A stretch of 43,268 nt of DNA from Vicinamibacterales bacterium (GCA_025456345.1 JALOKU010000033.1:1-43268), one strand, 5' to 3'. Shown: positions 24,111-33,475, numbered from the stretch's first letter. Translations and numbers: made by a program. Notes: generated from the letters alone by a model not told the origin.

Positions 24111-25526
24111 GTGGCGAACGCGTTCGACGTCATCATCATCGGGGCCGGCACCGGCGGCTACCCGGCCGCGATACGCGCGGCGCAGCTCGGCCTCAAGGTG
24201 GCCGTCGTCGAGCGGCAGAAATCCCTGGGCGGCACGTGCCTCAACTGGGGATGCATCCCCACCAAGGCCCTGCTCGAGCACGCGCACGCGCTGAAGATCG
24301 CGCAGGCGTCGAAGGAATGGGGGCTCATCCTCGGCGACCAGCCGGCGCGCATCGACATGAACCAGGTGCAGGCCCGGAAGGACAAGATCGTCACCATCCT
24401 CACGCGCGGGATCGAGTTCCTCTTCAAGAAGAACAACGTCACCTGGATCAAGGGCAGCGCGAGGCTCGCCGGACCGGGCACGGTCGAGGTCACCGGCGAC
24501 CAGGCGCAGACGCTCACGGCGAAGGAGATCGTCATCGCCACCGGGTCGTACGCCCGCAGCGTGCCTGGCATCGAGCTGGATCGCACGCGCATCATCACGA
24601 GCGACGAGGCGATCGCCCTGCGCACGGTGCCCACGTCCATCGCGGTGCTCGGCAGCGGCCCCATCGGCGTCGAGTTCGCCACGATGTTCAAGCGGTTCGG
24701 CAGCGAGGTGACGGTCGTCGAGCTCCTGCCGCACCTGGTGCCGCTCGAGGACGAGACGATCTCGATCGAGCTCGAGAAGGCCTTCAAAAAGCAGGGCATC
24801 GCGTTCCATACGTCCGCCACCGTCACGGCGGCCCGCCCGCTCGCCGACGGCGTCGAGATCGACGCGAAGTTGTCCGACGGGAAGTACCAGACGCTCAAGG
24901 CCGAGTACCTGCTCGTGGCGACCGGCCGCGGCCCCGTCACCACGGGCCTCGGGGCCGAGGAAGCCGGCATCAAGATGGACAAGGGCTACGTCGTCGTCGA
25001 CGCCCAGTTCAGGACGAACATCCCGAACGTGTCGGCGATTGGCGATGTGATCACCTTCGGCAAGCCGGGGCACCTGCAGCTGGCGCACCTGTCGACGGCC
25101 GAAGGCATCGCCCTGGCCGAGCGGCTCGCCGGGAAGGACTTCCACCCGATCAACTACGACCACGTGCCGAAGTGCACGTACTGCGACCCCGAGATCGGCA
25201 GCGTCGGGCTGACCGAGAAGCAGGCGAAGGAGCGCGGCTACGACGTGCGCGTGGGGACGTTCAACTTCGGGGTGCTGGGGCGGGCGCGGATCGCGAACGA
25301 GACCGACGGGCTGGTGAAGATCGTGGCCGAGAAGAAGTACGACGAGATCCTCGGCATCCACATGATCGGCCCGCGCTCCACGGAGCTGGTGGCCGAGGCG
25401 ACGCTCGCGCTCAGGATGGAGATCACCGTCGAGGAGCTCATCCGGACGATTCACGCGCACCCGACGATGTCGGAGGCGGTGGGCGAGGCGGCCCATGCGG
25501 TGCATGGGGCGGCGATACACGCTTAG
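24111..25526 (+). CDS. lpdA: Dihydrolipoyl dehydrogenase (E3)
   Basis: This 471-residue flavoprotein reoxidises dihydrolipoamide on 2-oxo acid dehydrogenase complexes or the glycine cleavage system, using NAD+. It has the FAD-binding GAGTGGYPAA, the redox disulfide in GGTCLNWGCIPTK, the NAD-binding GSGPIGVEFA, the second FAD motif VSAIGDV and the C-terminal HAHPTMSE with the catalytic His-Glu pair. The GTG start at 24111 follows AGGAGA at a good distance. It lies between the TPR gene and the E2 gene, both on the same strand. Confidence 0.97.
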   Translation: MANAFDVIIIGAGTGGYPAAIRAAQLGLKVAVVERQKSLGGTCLNWGCIPTKALLEHAHALKIAQASKEWGLILGDQPARIDMNQVQARKDKIVTILTRGIEFLFKKNNVTWIKGSARLAGPGTVEVTGDQAQTLTAKEIVIATGSYARSVPGIELDRTRIITSDEAIALRTVPTSIAVLGSGPIGVEFATMFKRFGSEVTVVELLPHLVPLEDETISIELEKAFKKQGIAFHTSATVTAARPLADGVEIDAKLSDGKYQTLKAEYLLVATGRGPVTTGLGAEEAGIKMDKGYVVVDAQFRTNIPNVSAIGDVITFGKPGHLQLAHLSTAEGIALAERLAGKDFHPINYDHVPKCTYCDPEIGSVGLTEKQAKERGYDVRVGTFNFGVLGRARIANETDGLVKIVAEKKYDEILGIHMIGPRSTELVAEATLALRMEITVEELIRTIHAHPTMSEAVGEAAHAVHGAAIHA

Positions 25527-25637
25527 GGAAGAAGCAAGGAGCAAGAAGGGCCCACTGACGATTGTCAGAAGCCAGAAGGCGGGACCAGGCGGGACGGGCC
25601 TTTCTTCTTGCTTCTTGCTTCTGGCTTCTTGATTCTG
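25527..25637. repeat. Inverted heptamer arrays (AGAAGCA/TTCTTGC)
   Basis: The left arm 25527-25553 and right arm 25596-25637 consist of units such as AGAAGCA and the complement TTCTTGC, and both end in a GGGCC/GGCCC edge. Between them is a small perfect hairpin CTGAC-GATT-GTCAG (25555-25568). The element fills the gap between lpdA and the E2 gene, which run in the same direction. Confidence 0.75.
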
Positions 25638-25672
25638 TTGAGCGCCGTGCCGGTATTCAAACGAGGCGAGCC

Positions 25673-26980
25673 ATGTCCGACGTCGTGATGCCCCAGATGG
25701 GCGAGTCGATTGCCGAGGGGACCATCGTCCGGTGGATCAAGAAGGTCGGCGACCGCGTCGACCGCGACGAGCCGCTGTTCGAGATTTCGACCGACAAGGT
25801 GGACGCGGAGATCCCGTCGCCGTCGGCCGGCGTGCTCGTCGAAATCCGGGCGAAGGAGGGGGAGACCGTGCCGGTGAACTCGGTGGTCGCCGTGATCGGC
25901 GAAGCCGGGGCGGCGGTGGCGGCGCCCGCGCCACCCATTGCGCCGGTTGCGCCCATCGCGCCGGCCGCCGTGGCGGCCGCGCCTCCCGCACCGGTGGCCG
26001 CCTCTGCTCCTGTCCCCGCCCCTGCCGCCGTTGCGCCGCAGGCTCCGGCCGCGCCCGAGCGCGCCGCAGAGGGGAAGAAGCAGAAATCGTCGCCGCTTGT
26101 GCGGAGGATCGCCAAGGACCACAGCGTAGACCTCTCGCGCGTCGCCGGCACCGGGCTGGGCGGCCGCGTCACGAAGGACGACATCCTCGGCTACCTGGAC
26201 AAGGGACCCGCGCCCGCCGCGCCGAAGGCGCCCGCGCAGGCAGCCGCGCCGCAGCCGGCGGCCCACGTCCCGGCCTTCAAGCCAGGCGACAACGTGGAAA
26301 TCGTGCCGATGTCGGTGATGCGCCGGAAGATCGCCGAGCACATGGTGCTCAGCCGCCGCACGTCCGCGCACGTGCACTCCGTGTTCGAGGTCGATTACAC
26401 GCGGGTGGCGAAGATCCGCCAGGCGCGCAAGGCCGACTACGAACGCCAGGGCGTGAAGCTCACCTACATGTCGTTCCTGATGAAAGCCACCGTCGACGCG
26501 CTCAAGGCCGTGCCCGTGATCAACACGTCGATCGACGGCGACAACATCGTCTACAAGAAAGACATCAATCTGGGCATCGCCGTCGCCCTGGACTGGGGGC
26601 TCATCGTCCCCGTCATCAAGCACGCCGAGGAGAAGAACGTGCTCGGCCTGAGCCGCGCCATCCAGGACCTGGCCGCGCGCGCCCGCTCGAAGCAGCTCAA
26701 GCCCGACGACGTGCAGGGCGGCACGTTCACCATCACGAACCCCGGCGTCTTCGGCGCGCAGTTCGGCATGGCGATCATCAGCCAGCCGCAGGTGGCGATT
26801 CTGGGCGTGGGCACGATCGAGAAGCGCGTGGCGGTCGTCGAAGACGATGCGATCGGCATCAGGACGAAGGGGTACCTGTCGATCGGCTACGACCACCGGC
26901 TGATTGACGGCGCGGTGGCCGACGAGTTCATGTCGCACCTGAAGCAGACCATCGAGAACTTCGACCCGGATGCCGTCTAA
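25673..26980 (+). CDS. 2-oxo acid dehydrogenase E2 component (dihydrolipoyl acyltransferase)
   Basis: This 435-residue protein is the lipoyl-bearing core acyltransferase of a 2-oxo acid dehydrogenase complex. The lipoyl lysine is in EISTDKVDAEI (about 43). An Ala/Pro-rich linker follows, then the peripheral-subunit-binding domain (SPLVRRIAKDHSVDL), a second linker and the catalytic domain with YDHRLIDGA, the HxxxDG active site. One lipoyl domain fits SucB or BkdB as well as some PdhC; E1 genes are not in the window, so the substrate stays open. The ATG at 25673 is preceded by GAGGCG. The lipB gene starts within its last codons. Confidence 0.95.
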   Translation: MSDVVMPQMGESIAEGTIVRWIKKVGDRVDRDEPLFEISTDKVDAEIPSPSAGVLVEIRAKEGETVPVNSVVAVIGEAGAAVAAPAPPIAPVAPIAPAAVAAAPPAPVAASAPVPAPAAVAPQAPAAPERAAEGKKQKSSPLVRRIAKDHSVDLSRVAGTGLGGRVTKDDILGYLDKGPAPAAPKAPAQAAAPQPAAHVPAFKPGDNVEIVPMSVMRRKIAEHMVLSRRTSAHVHSVFEVDYTRVAKIRQARKADYERQGVKLTYMSFLMKATVDALKAVPVINTSIDGDNIVYKKDINLGIAVALDWGLIVPVIKHAEEKNVLGLSRAIQDLAARARSKQLKPDDVQGGTFTITNPGVFGAQFGMAIISQPQVAILGVGTIEKRVAVVEDDAIGIRTKGYLSIGYDHRLIDGAVADEFMSHLKQTIENFDPDAV

Positions 26981-27626
26981 CCGCACGCTCGTCGTCCGCC
27001 GCCTCGGCGTCGTCGGTTACGCCGAGGGGCTCGAGATCCAGAGAGCCCTTGTGGCGCAGCGGATCGCGGACGAGATCGACGACACGCTGCTGCTCCTCCA
27101 GCACCCGCACGTGCTGACACTCGGGGTGAAGGCCGGCGAGAGCCGGACGCACGTGCTGGCCACGCCCGAGCGCCTGGCCGAGTTGGGCGTTGAAATTCAC
27201 GAGACCGGACGCGGCGGCGATGTGACCTACCACGGACCCGGCCAGATCGTCGGGTACCCGATCATCAACCTGAAGCCTGACCGCTGCGACGTCCACAAGT
27301 ACGTGCGCGATCTCGAAGAGGTCATGATCCGGGTGACGGGCGAGTACGGCTTCATGGCCGGGCGGATCGAAGGGCTGACCGGAGCCTGGGTCGTTGCCGA
27401 GAAGATTGGCGCCATCGGCGTCCGGATTCAGCGCTGGGTCACCAGCCACGGGTTCGCGTTCAACGTGGCGACCGACCTCGACTTCTTCCGGCTGATTGTG
27501 CCGTGCGGCATTTCCGACCGGGGTGTCACCTCCCTCGAGAAGCTGACCGGGCGCGAAATCCCCATCCCGGAAGTCGAAGACCACCTCATCCGCCATTTCT
27601 GCGGCGTCTTCGACCGCACCCTCTGA
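26970..27626 (+). CDS. lipB: Lipoyl(octanoyl) transferase
   Basis: LipB moves octanoate from acyl carrier protein to lipoyl domains, the first step of lipoate assembly. The 218-residue protein shows RGGDVTYHGPGQ, the catalytic lysine region EKIGAIGVR and the catalytic cysteine in VPCGISD. The gene overlaps the E2 gene by 11 bp, which ties lipoylation directly to the E2 substrate. The gene for LipA is not in the window. Confidence 0.96.
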   Translation: MPSNRTLVVRRLGVVGYAEGLEIQRALVAQRIADEIDDTLLLLQHPHVLTLGVKAGESRTHVLATPERLAELGVEIHETGRGGDVTYHGPGQIVGYPIINLKPDRCDVHKYVRDLEEVMIRVTGEYGFMAGRIEGLTGAWVVAEKIGAIGVRIQRWVTSHGFAFNVATDLDFFRLIVPCGISDRGVTSLEKLTGREIPIPEVEDHLIRHFCGVFDRTL

Positions 27627-27658
27627 ATCGGCACCACGACCGGCTTTCGCGGTCCGTA

Positions 27659-27673
27659 TTACGGGCTCCGTAA
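27659..27673. other. Small palindrome in the spacer before an ECF sigma gene
   Basis: TTACGG-GCT-CCGTAA is a perfect 6-bp inverted repeat, and the bases before it (CCGTA) extend the pattern to a second, overlapping dyad. It lies 33 bp after lipB. It may be a weak terminator or an operator. The rest of the 225-bp spacer to 27851 is AT-richer than its surroundings and probably holds the promoter of the ECF sigma gene, but I cannot name a clear -35/-10 pair. Confidence 0.35.
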
Positions 27674-27851
27674 GTGCGCACCAAACCCCGCTCCGGCGTG
27701 GCGGCCCAAGACACCCGGTGAGCAACCTGTAACACATTGATGGAATGCGGCTTACGCAGGATCTTGAATCTACGCCCAATAAGGTCGGAATAAATATTGC
27801 TGCCCCAGGGTTAATAGCAATGAGCCGGACAGCAAAGAGGAAGAAACAGCC

Positions 27852-28502
27852 ATGAAAGCCCCTTCGACCTATTCGCGCACGGATGAAGACCTGGTGGCCC
27901 GGATGCGTGCCCGGGACGAATCGGCTGTGGTGGACCTCGACGCCGCCTACCGCTCGCGCATCCAGCAGCTGGCCCTTCGCTACGTCAAGAGCCCTGAGGA
28001 TGCCGAGGAAGTCGCTCAGGACGTGCTGTTGAAGGTCTACCTGAAGATCGACGCGTTTCGAGGCGATGCGGCGCTTTCATCCTGGATCTACCGCATCACC
28101 TTCAACACGGTGATGTCGCGGCTTCGCGGCCAGCGCATGACGCAGCTCCACGAGGTGAGGGAAAACGACCTGCTGGCCGATGTCGAGGAGAATGGCGGCC
28201 GGGTCCGCCGCGAGCCGGCCGACTGGTCGTCGCTGGGCGACGAGGCAATCCTGCGCGCTCAGATGCGCACGCGCCTGAACCTGGCGCTGAAGGACCTGCC
28301 GGAGATTTACCGGACGCCCGTCATCCTTCGGGATCTCCACGGGCTGACGACCGAGGAAGCCAGCACGAAGCTGGGCATCAAGGAGCAGACGCTGAAGTCG
28401 CGGCTCCACCGCGGCCGGCTGTTCCTCCGTGAGCGGCTGTCCGAGTTCGCCACCGGTCTCTCGCTCCACCGGCAGGTGACCGAGCACAGCTTCGCCGCGT
28501 AG
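27852..28502 (+). CDS. ECF RNA polymerase sigma factor
   Basis: This 216-residue protein has a clear sigma region 2 (RYVKSPEDAEEVAQDVLLKV, SSWIYRITFNTVMSRLR) and region 4 (DLPEIYRTPVILRDLHGL, STKLGIKEQTLKSRLHRGR). The region 4 motif with TLKSRLHRGR is typical of the SigE/RpoE-like class. Unlike the one at 11806-12384, it has no anti-sigma gene next to it: the following gene is a convergent transporter. The ATG at 27852 is preceded by AGAGGAAG. Its regulation is therefore unclear from the context. Confidence 0.94.
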   Translation: MKAPSTYSRTDEDLVARMRARDESAVVDLDAAYRSRIQQLALRYVKSPEDAEEVAQDVLLKVYLKIDAFRGDAALSSWIYRITFNTVMSRLRGQRMTQLHEVRENDLLADVEENGGRVRREPADWSSLGDEAILRAQMRTRLNLALKDLPEIYRTPVILRDLHGLTTEEASTKLGIKEQTLKSRLHRGRLFLRERLSEFATGLSLHRQVTEHSFAA

Positions 28503-28515
28503 CGCCGACAATGGT

Positions 28516-28562
28516 TGACAGGTCCCGCTTCCTCGCCCCGGAGGAGGATAGGGGGCCTGTCA
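28516..28562. terminator. Hairpin between convergent ECF sigma and MFS genes
   Basis: TGACAGG (28516-28522) pairs with CCTGTCA (28556-28562), with a second inner stem of TTCCTC and GAGGAG. The structure begins 13 bp after the sigma gene stop and its far end includes the MFS stop codon. It is a likely bidirectional terminator. Confidence 0.6.
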
Positions 28563-29801
28563 GCGTCTTGTGAAGTGCCGCCGCTCGATGAGCAGCCATC
28601 CGGCGGCCGGTGCAAGAAACACGACGCCGAGCACCCGGGTCAGCAGGAACGGCGAGGCGCCCCAGTGGTCGAGCGCGTACCCGCACACGTAGCTCGACGC
28701 GGCCGAGATGATCATCAGCAGCGCGAGCTCGGCCGAGAACACGCGCCCGCGGAACCTGTCGGGGACGGACATCTGCAGGAGGACGGTGCTGAAGACCCAC
28801 AGCACCGACCCGGCGGCGTGCGCCCCGATGACGGCTGCGCTTGCCAGAACAATGGTCGGCGACCAGCTCAGCATCAGGTAGAACACCGACACGAGGAAGT
28901 AGGACGGGGCGATAGCCCGGCGCATCTCGTCGGGATGCTGTCCCAGCCACGCCCGGGCCAGGATCGGCCCGATGCCCGCGCCGATGCCCCTCGCCGCGTA
29001 GAGCACGCCGATGCCCGCCGCCGCGCTCCCGCCCACCGGGAACACGCGCTCGCCCATCACGGTCATGAGCAGCAGCACGCCGCCGGCCACGCCCCATCCC
29101 GCCTTGACGAGCATCAAGGCGGCAACGTGCCTGTCCGACTTCACGTAGCGGATGCCCTCGACGAGATCTCCGAACCCGGTAAGCGACGCCCACCCTGCCG
29201 GCCGTCTCACCTCGGGCGGGTCGGCATTGAAGGAGGTCCGCGCGATGATGACGGCCGACGCCAGGAACGACACGGCGTTCACCAGGAACGCCACGTTCCG
29301 GCCGAACAGCGCGGTCACCACGCCGCCCACCCCGGCCCCGATCGCCAGCATCGCCGACCATGTCGCGCTGGAGAGCGCGTTGGCGGTCAGCAGGTTCGCG
29401 CGCGTTGTCAGGTTCGGGATCACCGCCGTGCGGGCGGGCTCGAAGAAGGCGGTCATCGACACGACCGCGCCCATCACCACGTAGATGAGCCAGACCTGAT
29501 CGGGGCGGCGCACGGCCAGCAGCACGAGGACCGCCAGGCCGCGGAGGACGTCGGTGGCAATCATCAGCCGCCGCCGGTTCACCCGGTCCACGACCACGCC
29601 GGCCAGCGGACCGATGACGGCCATCGGCAGGAACTGCACGATAATCATCAGCGCGACCGACGTCGCGGTGCCCGTCAGCTCGAGCAGCAGGGCGTAGATC
29701 GCCACCGAGTTGAACCAGTCGCCAAGCTGGCTGACGATCTGGCCGAACCACAGGAGCCGGTAGTTGCGGTTCTCCGCAAGGAGCGCGCGATAAGGGTTCA
29801 C
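28560..29801 (-). CDS. MFS transporter
   Basis: This 413-residue membrane protein of the major facilitator superfamily has about 12 hydrophobic segments. Typical parts are GQIVSQLGDWFN, IGPLAGVVVDRVNRRR (the loop 2-3 motif) and VPDRFRGRVFS. It resembles the MFS_3/EntS-type exporters, for which enterobactin or drug export has been shown, but no substrate can be deduced here. The GTG at 29801 is chosen because translation from further upstream would add a non-conserved, alanine-rich tail that overlaps the promoter of the divergent kinase-like gene. Confidence 0.9.
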   Translation of the reverse strand: MNPYRALLAENRNYRLLWFGQIVSQLGDWFNSVAIYALLLELTGTATSVALMIIVQFLPMAVIGPLAGVVVDRVNRRRLMIATDVLRGLAVLVLLAVRRPDQVWLIYVVMGAVVSMTAFFEPARTAVIPNLTTRANLLTANALSSATWSAMLAIGAGVGGVVTALFGRNVAFLVNAVSFLASAVIIARTSFNADPPEVRRPAGWASLTGFGDLVEGIRYVKSDRHVAALMLVKAGWGVAGGVLLLMTVMGERVFPVGGSAAAGIGVLYAARGIGAGIGPILARAWLGQHPDEMRRAIAPSYFLVSVFYLMLSWSPTIVLASAAVIGAHAAGSVLWVFSTVLLQMSVPDRFRGRVFSAELALLMIISAASSYVCGYALDHWGASPFLLTRVLGVVFLAPAAGWLLIERRHFTRR

Positions 29802-29913
29802 GTCGTCGACTCTGGCGGCCGGGGCGGCACGCGCCGATACGAGCGAATAGCGCGCCGTGCGAAACGCGGCCGTGTGTGTGCTTGCGGCGGCAGTCCCGCC
29901 GGCCGGGTCCCAG

Positions 29914-29919
29914 TATAGT
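29914..29919 (+). promoter_or_regulatory. -10-like element of the pseudokinase gene
   Basis: TATAGT lies 12 bp before the ATG at 29932, with no Shine-Dalgarno in between. It fits a very short leader. The -35 region is not clear. Confidence 0.4.
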
Positions 29920-29931
29920 CGCGGGTGTTCC

Positions 29932-32490
29932 ATGAGTGACCGGATCGCTCACTACAACATCCTGAGCACCGTCGGCAGCGGCCCGCTGGGGACCGTCTAC
30001 CGCGCCCGCGACACGATCCTCGGCCGGACCGTGGCGATCCGCGTGCTGACGGAAGGCATGGCCGACCCGGCCCAGCGCGCGCGGGCGCTCGACCTCGTGC
30101 AGCCCTACACGGCGCTCACCCATCAGCACGTGGCCACGCTGTTCGAGGCGGGCGAGCAGCAGGGTTCGATCTACCTGGTCTACGAATTCGTGTCGGGCGA
30201 GCGGCTCAACGCCGCGCTGGCGGGGCAGCCGATGAACCTCCGCCGGGCGCTCGACCTGGCGTCCCACCTGGCCGACGCCGTGGCGGACGCCCACGCCCTG
30301 GGACTCGTGCACGGCGCCCTGACCGCCTCGGGCGTCATCGTCACGCCGAAGGGCCACGCGAAGATCCTGGACTTCGGCCTGGTCGCCTGCCTTCCCGAAG
30401 GCGACCGCGGGAACATCGAGAAACTCGACGCGGCCGACCGGCAGGCCGCGCGCGTCGAGGCGCTCGGGCGTTCGCGGGTCGCCTATGCCGCGCCCGAACA
30501 ACTGCTCGGGCAGGCACAGGACCACCGGGCCGACGTGTTCGCCCTCGGCGCGCTCCTTCACGAGATGGTGACGGGCAAGCACGCCTTCTCGGGCCGCACG
30601 GCGCTGCAAATCGGCGTGAACGTGCTGCAGTCGCGCACACCCACGCCGAGCGACCTGGAACACGGCGTTCCCAGGTCCGTCGACCGGATCACGGCCAAAG
30701 CCCTGGCCAAGAAGCCCGGTGACCGCTACCAGTCCGCCGCGTTGATGGCCGCCGACCTCCGCGAGGCCGAGGCCGCCGTTCACAGCCAGACACCCGGCGC
30801 CGAGCCTGAAACGCGCGAGCCCAGGTCGCCCTGGCGGATGGCCCTGCTCGGCGCGCTGTTGCTCGCCGCCGCCGCGTTCGCGCTGTGGCACTGGCAGGAC
30901 CGCGCGCGCCAGGCATGGGAGGGCAGGTTCGGCTCGCCGCCCGAGCCCGTCCTCGTCGTCCTGCCGTACTACAGTGCGCCCACCGATGACCCTCGTCCCT
31001 ACTACGGTGCGGGCTTTGCCGAGGACCTGGGACGCCGGCTCGCGCACATCAGCGGCATCACCATGCTCGGGCGATCGTCGGTTCGCGCATCAGCGGGCAA
31101 ACCGCCACAGACGGCGGCCGCGGCGGTCGGCGCGAAGCTGGCCCTCGCGGGCTCGCTCAGGCCGCTGGACGACGAGTGGACGCTGTTCGAGATCGAGACG
31201 CGGCTCATCGACGGCCGTGACGGCCGCGTGCTCTGGAGCAGAACTCACCGGAGCGCCGCGCAGGACCTGGTGTCGCTCCAGGCGGACATCGCGCGCGAAG
31301 TCGCCGCGTTCCTGCGGCTGGCCCACCAGCCGACGGCGGAGAACGGCCGCGCCGCGCTGCGCCTCGTGAACCCGGCGGCGTTCGACAAGTACCTCCAGGC
31401 CCGCGAAGCGCTGGCGGTCTACGACGCCAGCCGCGCCGTCCAGCTGTTCGACGCGGCGGCAACCGAGGATCCCGGCCTGATCGAAGCGCAGGCCGGCCTG
31501 GCAGAAGCGCTCTACATGATGTCCGCGTTCGAGGGGCGCGAGCAGTTCGGCAACGTGCGGGCACGCGCCCGCCAGGCGGCAGAGGCCGCCTTCGCGACAG
31601 ACCCCGACCTCGCCATCACGCGCCTCGCCATGGGGCTGACCGCACCAACCGCGCGCGAAGCGCTCGAACAGCTGCAGCACGCCGTCGCGCTCGACAGTTC
31701 CCATCCGGGTGCCTTCCTGGCCCTTGCCAGCGTCCTCCGGTCGATCGATCCCGAACGAGCTGCGGCATTCGCCGGCCGGGCCGCGGCGCTCGATCCCGTG
31801 CAACCGCTGGTCTACTACCAGCTCGCCGCCGTGAGCCTGGCGGCCGGTGACATGGACGGCGCGGCGCTCGCCATCGGGCGCGGCCAGGCCCTGGCGCCCG
31901 CGCTGCCGTGGTGGGATGCGATGAGGGACCGTGTCAGCCTCACGCGGAAGACGCTGCCCGAGGCCGCGGCCGGCAGCAGCTCCCGCGAGGCCGGCGACTT
32001 TCCGCCGGGCATCATCCTGCGCGCGGCCGTCCTCGGGCTGTCCGGGCGCGTCAACGACGCGGCCGCCCTGGCCGGGACCCTCGTGCGGCGCCATCCGGGC
32101 TCGTGCGAGGCGCGCGCGATGCTGGCGGCGGTGCTCGTCAGAAGCAGCCGCCCGTCCGACGGCATGCACGCGGCCGCGGAGATTGCCGCCAGGGCGGCCG
32201 GCGCGCCCGACGGAAGCGGATGGGCGGGATGCGCGGCGATGGCGGCTGCCGCGGTGAACGACCCCGTGAAAGCCGCTGCCGCGCTCCGCCGCATCGCCGC
32301 GTCCGACGCCGAACTGCGCGCGTGGGGCGTCGTCAATCCCGTGGTTGACGGTCAGATCGCCCTGCGGCAGTCGGTCTTTCCGTGGAGCAATGTCGCCGGG
32401 TCGCCGGCGGTGATGGAAGCGCTGACGCGCCTCGATGCCGCGATGGCCGCCGCCCGAGCCGACGCGGCGAGGATTCTCGCAGGCACGTAG
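29932..32490 (+). CDS. Membrane pseudokinase with TolB-like and TPR regions
   Basis: This 852-residue protein has a Ser/Thr kinase fold (about 8-270), one membrane segment (about 303-322), an extracytoplasmic region resembling the TolB N-terminal or FlgO-like domain (VLVVLPYYSA, GAGFAEDLGRRL; about 340-465) and helical TPR-like repeats to the end. Kinase parts include VGSGPLGTVYRA, DFG at 147-149 and YAAPEQLLG. Key catalytic residues are changed: the ATP-anchoring lysine is arginine (R37, VAIRVL), and the HRDLKPxN loop reads HGALTASG (127-134), which lacks the catalytic aspartate, lysine and asparagine. It is thus probably a pseudokinase or scaffold that links a cytoplasmic module to a periplasmic one. 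Homologues with intact residues are common in Acidobacteriota and Myxococcota. Confidence 0.88.
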   Translation: MSDRIAHYNILSTVGSGPLGTVYRARDTILGRTVAIRVLTEGMADPAQRARALDLVQPYTALTHQHVATLFEAGEQQGSIYLVYEFVSGERLNAALAGQPMNLRRALDLASHLADAVADAHALGLVHGALTASGVIVTPKGHAKILDFGLVACLPEGDRGNIEKLDAADRQAARVEALGRSRVAYAAPEQLLGQAQDHRADVFALGALLHEMVTGKHAFSGRTALQIGVNVLQSRTPTPSDLEHGVPRSVDRITAKALAKKPGDRYQSAALMAADLREAEAAVHSQTPGAEPETREPRSPWRMALLGALLLAAAAFALWHWQDRARQAWEGRFGSPPEPVLVVLPYYSAPTDDPRPYYGAGFAEDLGRRLAHISGITMLGRSSVRASAGKPPQTAAAAVGAKLALAGSLRPLDDEWTLFEIETRLIDGRDGRVLWSRTHRSAAQDLVSLQADIAREVAAFLRLAHQPTAENGRAALRLVNPAAFDKYLQAREALAVYDASRAVQLFDAAATEDPGLIEAQAGLAEALYMMSAFEGREQFGNVRARARQAAEAAFATDPDLAITRLAMGLTAPTAREALEQLQHAVALDSSHPGAFLALASVLRSIDPERAAAFAGRAAALDPVQPLVYYQLAAVSLAAGDMDGAALAIGRGQALAPALPWWDAMRDRVSLTRKTLPEAAAGSSSREAGDFPPGIILRAAVLGLSGRVNDAAALAGTLVRRHPGSCEARAMLAAVLVRSSRPSDGMHAAAEIAARAAGAPDGSGWAGCAAMAAAAVNDPVKAAAALRRIAASDAELRAWGVVNPVVDGQIALRQSVFPWSNVAGSPAVMEALTRLDAAMAAARADAARILAGT

Positions 32491-32497
32491 CGCGGCG

Positions 32498-33466
32498 TCA
32501 CCCGCGTTGCAGCACCCTGGCCAGCAGCTCCGGGTCGATGTTCGCCCCCGACACCACCACCGCGACGTTCCGGCCGGCAACTGGAAGCCCGGCCAGCAGC
32601 GCCGCGACGGCCGTGGCTCCTGCGCCCTCCGCAATGACCCGCTCCTTCTCGAAGAGGCCGCGAATCGCGTCCGCGATCGCGGATTCGGGCGCAAGGACCA
32701 TGCGAGTGACGAGGCGTTTTGCGAGATCGAAGGTCATCGTCTCCGGGTCCATGTTCCCGGCCAGCCCGTCGGCCACCGTCGGGTGGACTTCCACCTCGAC
32801 AATGTGCCCGGCTTTCAGGGCTTCGTGAAAGGCCGGCGACGCGTCGCACTCGACTCCCACGATCTCGACGCGCCCCGCCGAGAGCGCCCCGGCGGCAATC
32901 GCGACTCCGCTGACCAGACCTCCGCCGCCGACAGCCACCAGAACAATGTCGACGCCTGGCCAGTCTTCGAGGATCTCCACGGCGACGGTGGCCGCACCCG
33001 CAATCACGTCCGCGTGGCTGTAGGGCGAGATGAACGTGGCGCCGGTCTCAGCCGCAAACGCCTTGGCCAGACGCTCGGATTCCTCGTACGTCGCGGCGGG
33101 CCGGAGGTCGGCGCCGTGGCGCGCGATGGAGTCGAGCTTCGCTCTGGGCGCCGACTGCGGTGTGAACACCACCAGCTTCAGGCCGAGCCGCTCGGCGGCG
33201 TACGCCATCGCGCGGCCGTGGTTTCCGGCGGATGCGGTCACAATCTGCCCGGCCGTCCCGCGACGAGCGCCGTGATGTTCGAGAAACGCCGCTGTCGCGT
33301 TCACGGCGCCGCGGAGCTTGAACGAGCGGGTGATCTGCAGCGACTCGAGTTTCAGTCGCACATCAGCGTCAGCCAGCGCCGAGAGCCAGTCCGAGGACAC
33401 GAGCGGCGTGCGCCTGATGTGCGGCGCGATGCGGCTGCGGGCGGCGAAGATGTCGGCAATGGTCAT
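32498..33466 (-). CDS. Threonine/serine dehydratase (PLP-dependent)
   Basis: This 322-residue enzyme is a fold-type II PLP protein that deaminates threonine to 2-oxobutyrate, or serine to pyruvate. The PLP lysine is in TRSFKLRGA (about 50), the substrate loop in ASAGNHGRAM and the phosphate-binding glycines in GGGGLVSG. It lacks the C-terminal regulatory ACT domains of biosynthetic IlvA, so it is the short catabolic TdcB-like or serine-racemase-like type. It is convergent with the pseudokinase gene (7 bp gap) and divergent from the hydrolase gene. A TAATCT hexamer 9 nt before the ATG suggests a leaderless mRNA. Confidence 0.93.
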   Translation of the reverse strand: MTIADIFAARSRIAPHIRRTPLVSSDWLSALADADVRLKLESLQITRSFKLRGAVNATAAFLEHHGARRGTAGQIVTASAGNHGRAMAYAAERLGLKLVVFTPQSAPRAKLDSIARHGADLRPAATYEESERLAKAFAAETGATFISPYSHADVIAGAATVAVEILEDWPGVDIVLVAVGGGGLVSGVAIAAGALSAGRVEIVGVECDASPAFHEALKAGHIVEVEVHPTVADGLAGNMDPETMTFDLAKRLVTRMVLAPESAIADAIRGLFEKERVIAEGAGATAVAALLAGLPVAGRNVAVVVSGANIDPELLARVLQRG

Positions 33467-33475
33467 GGCGCTTCT

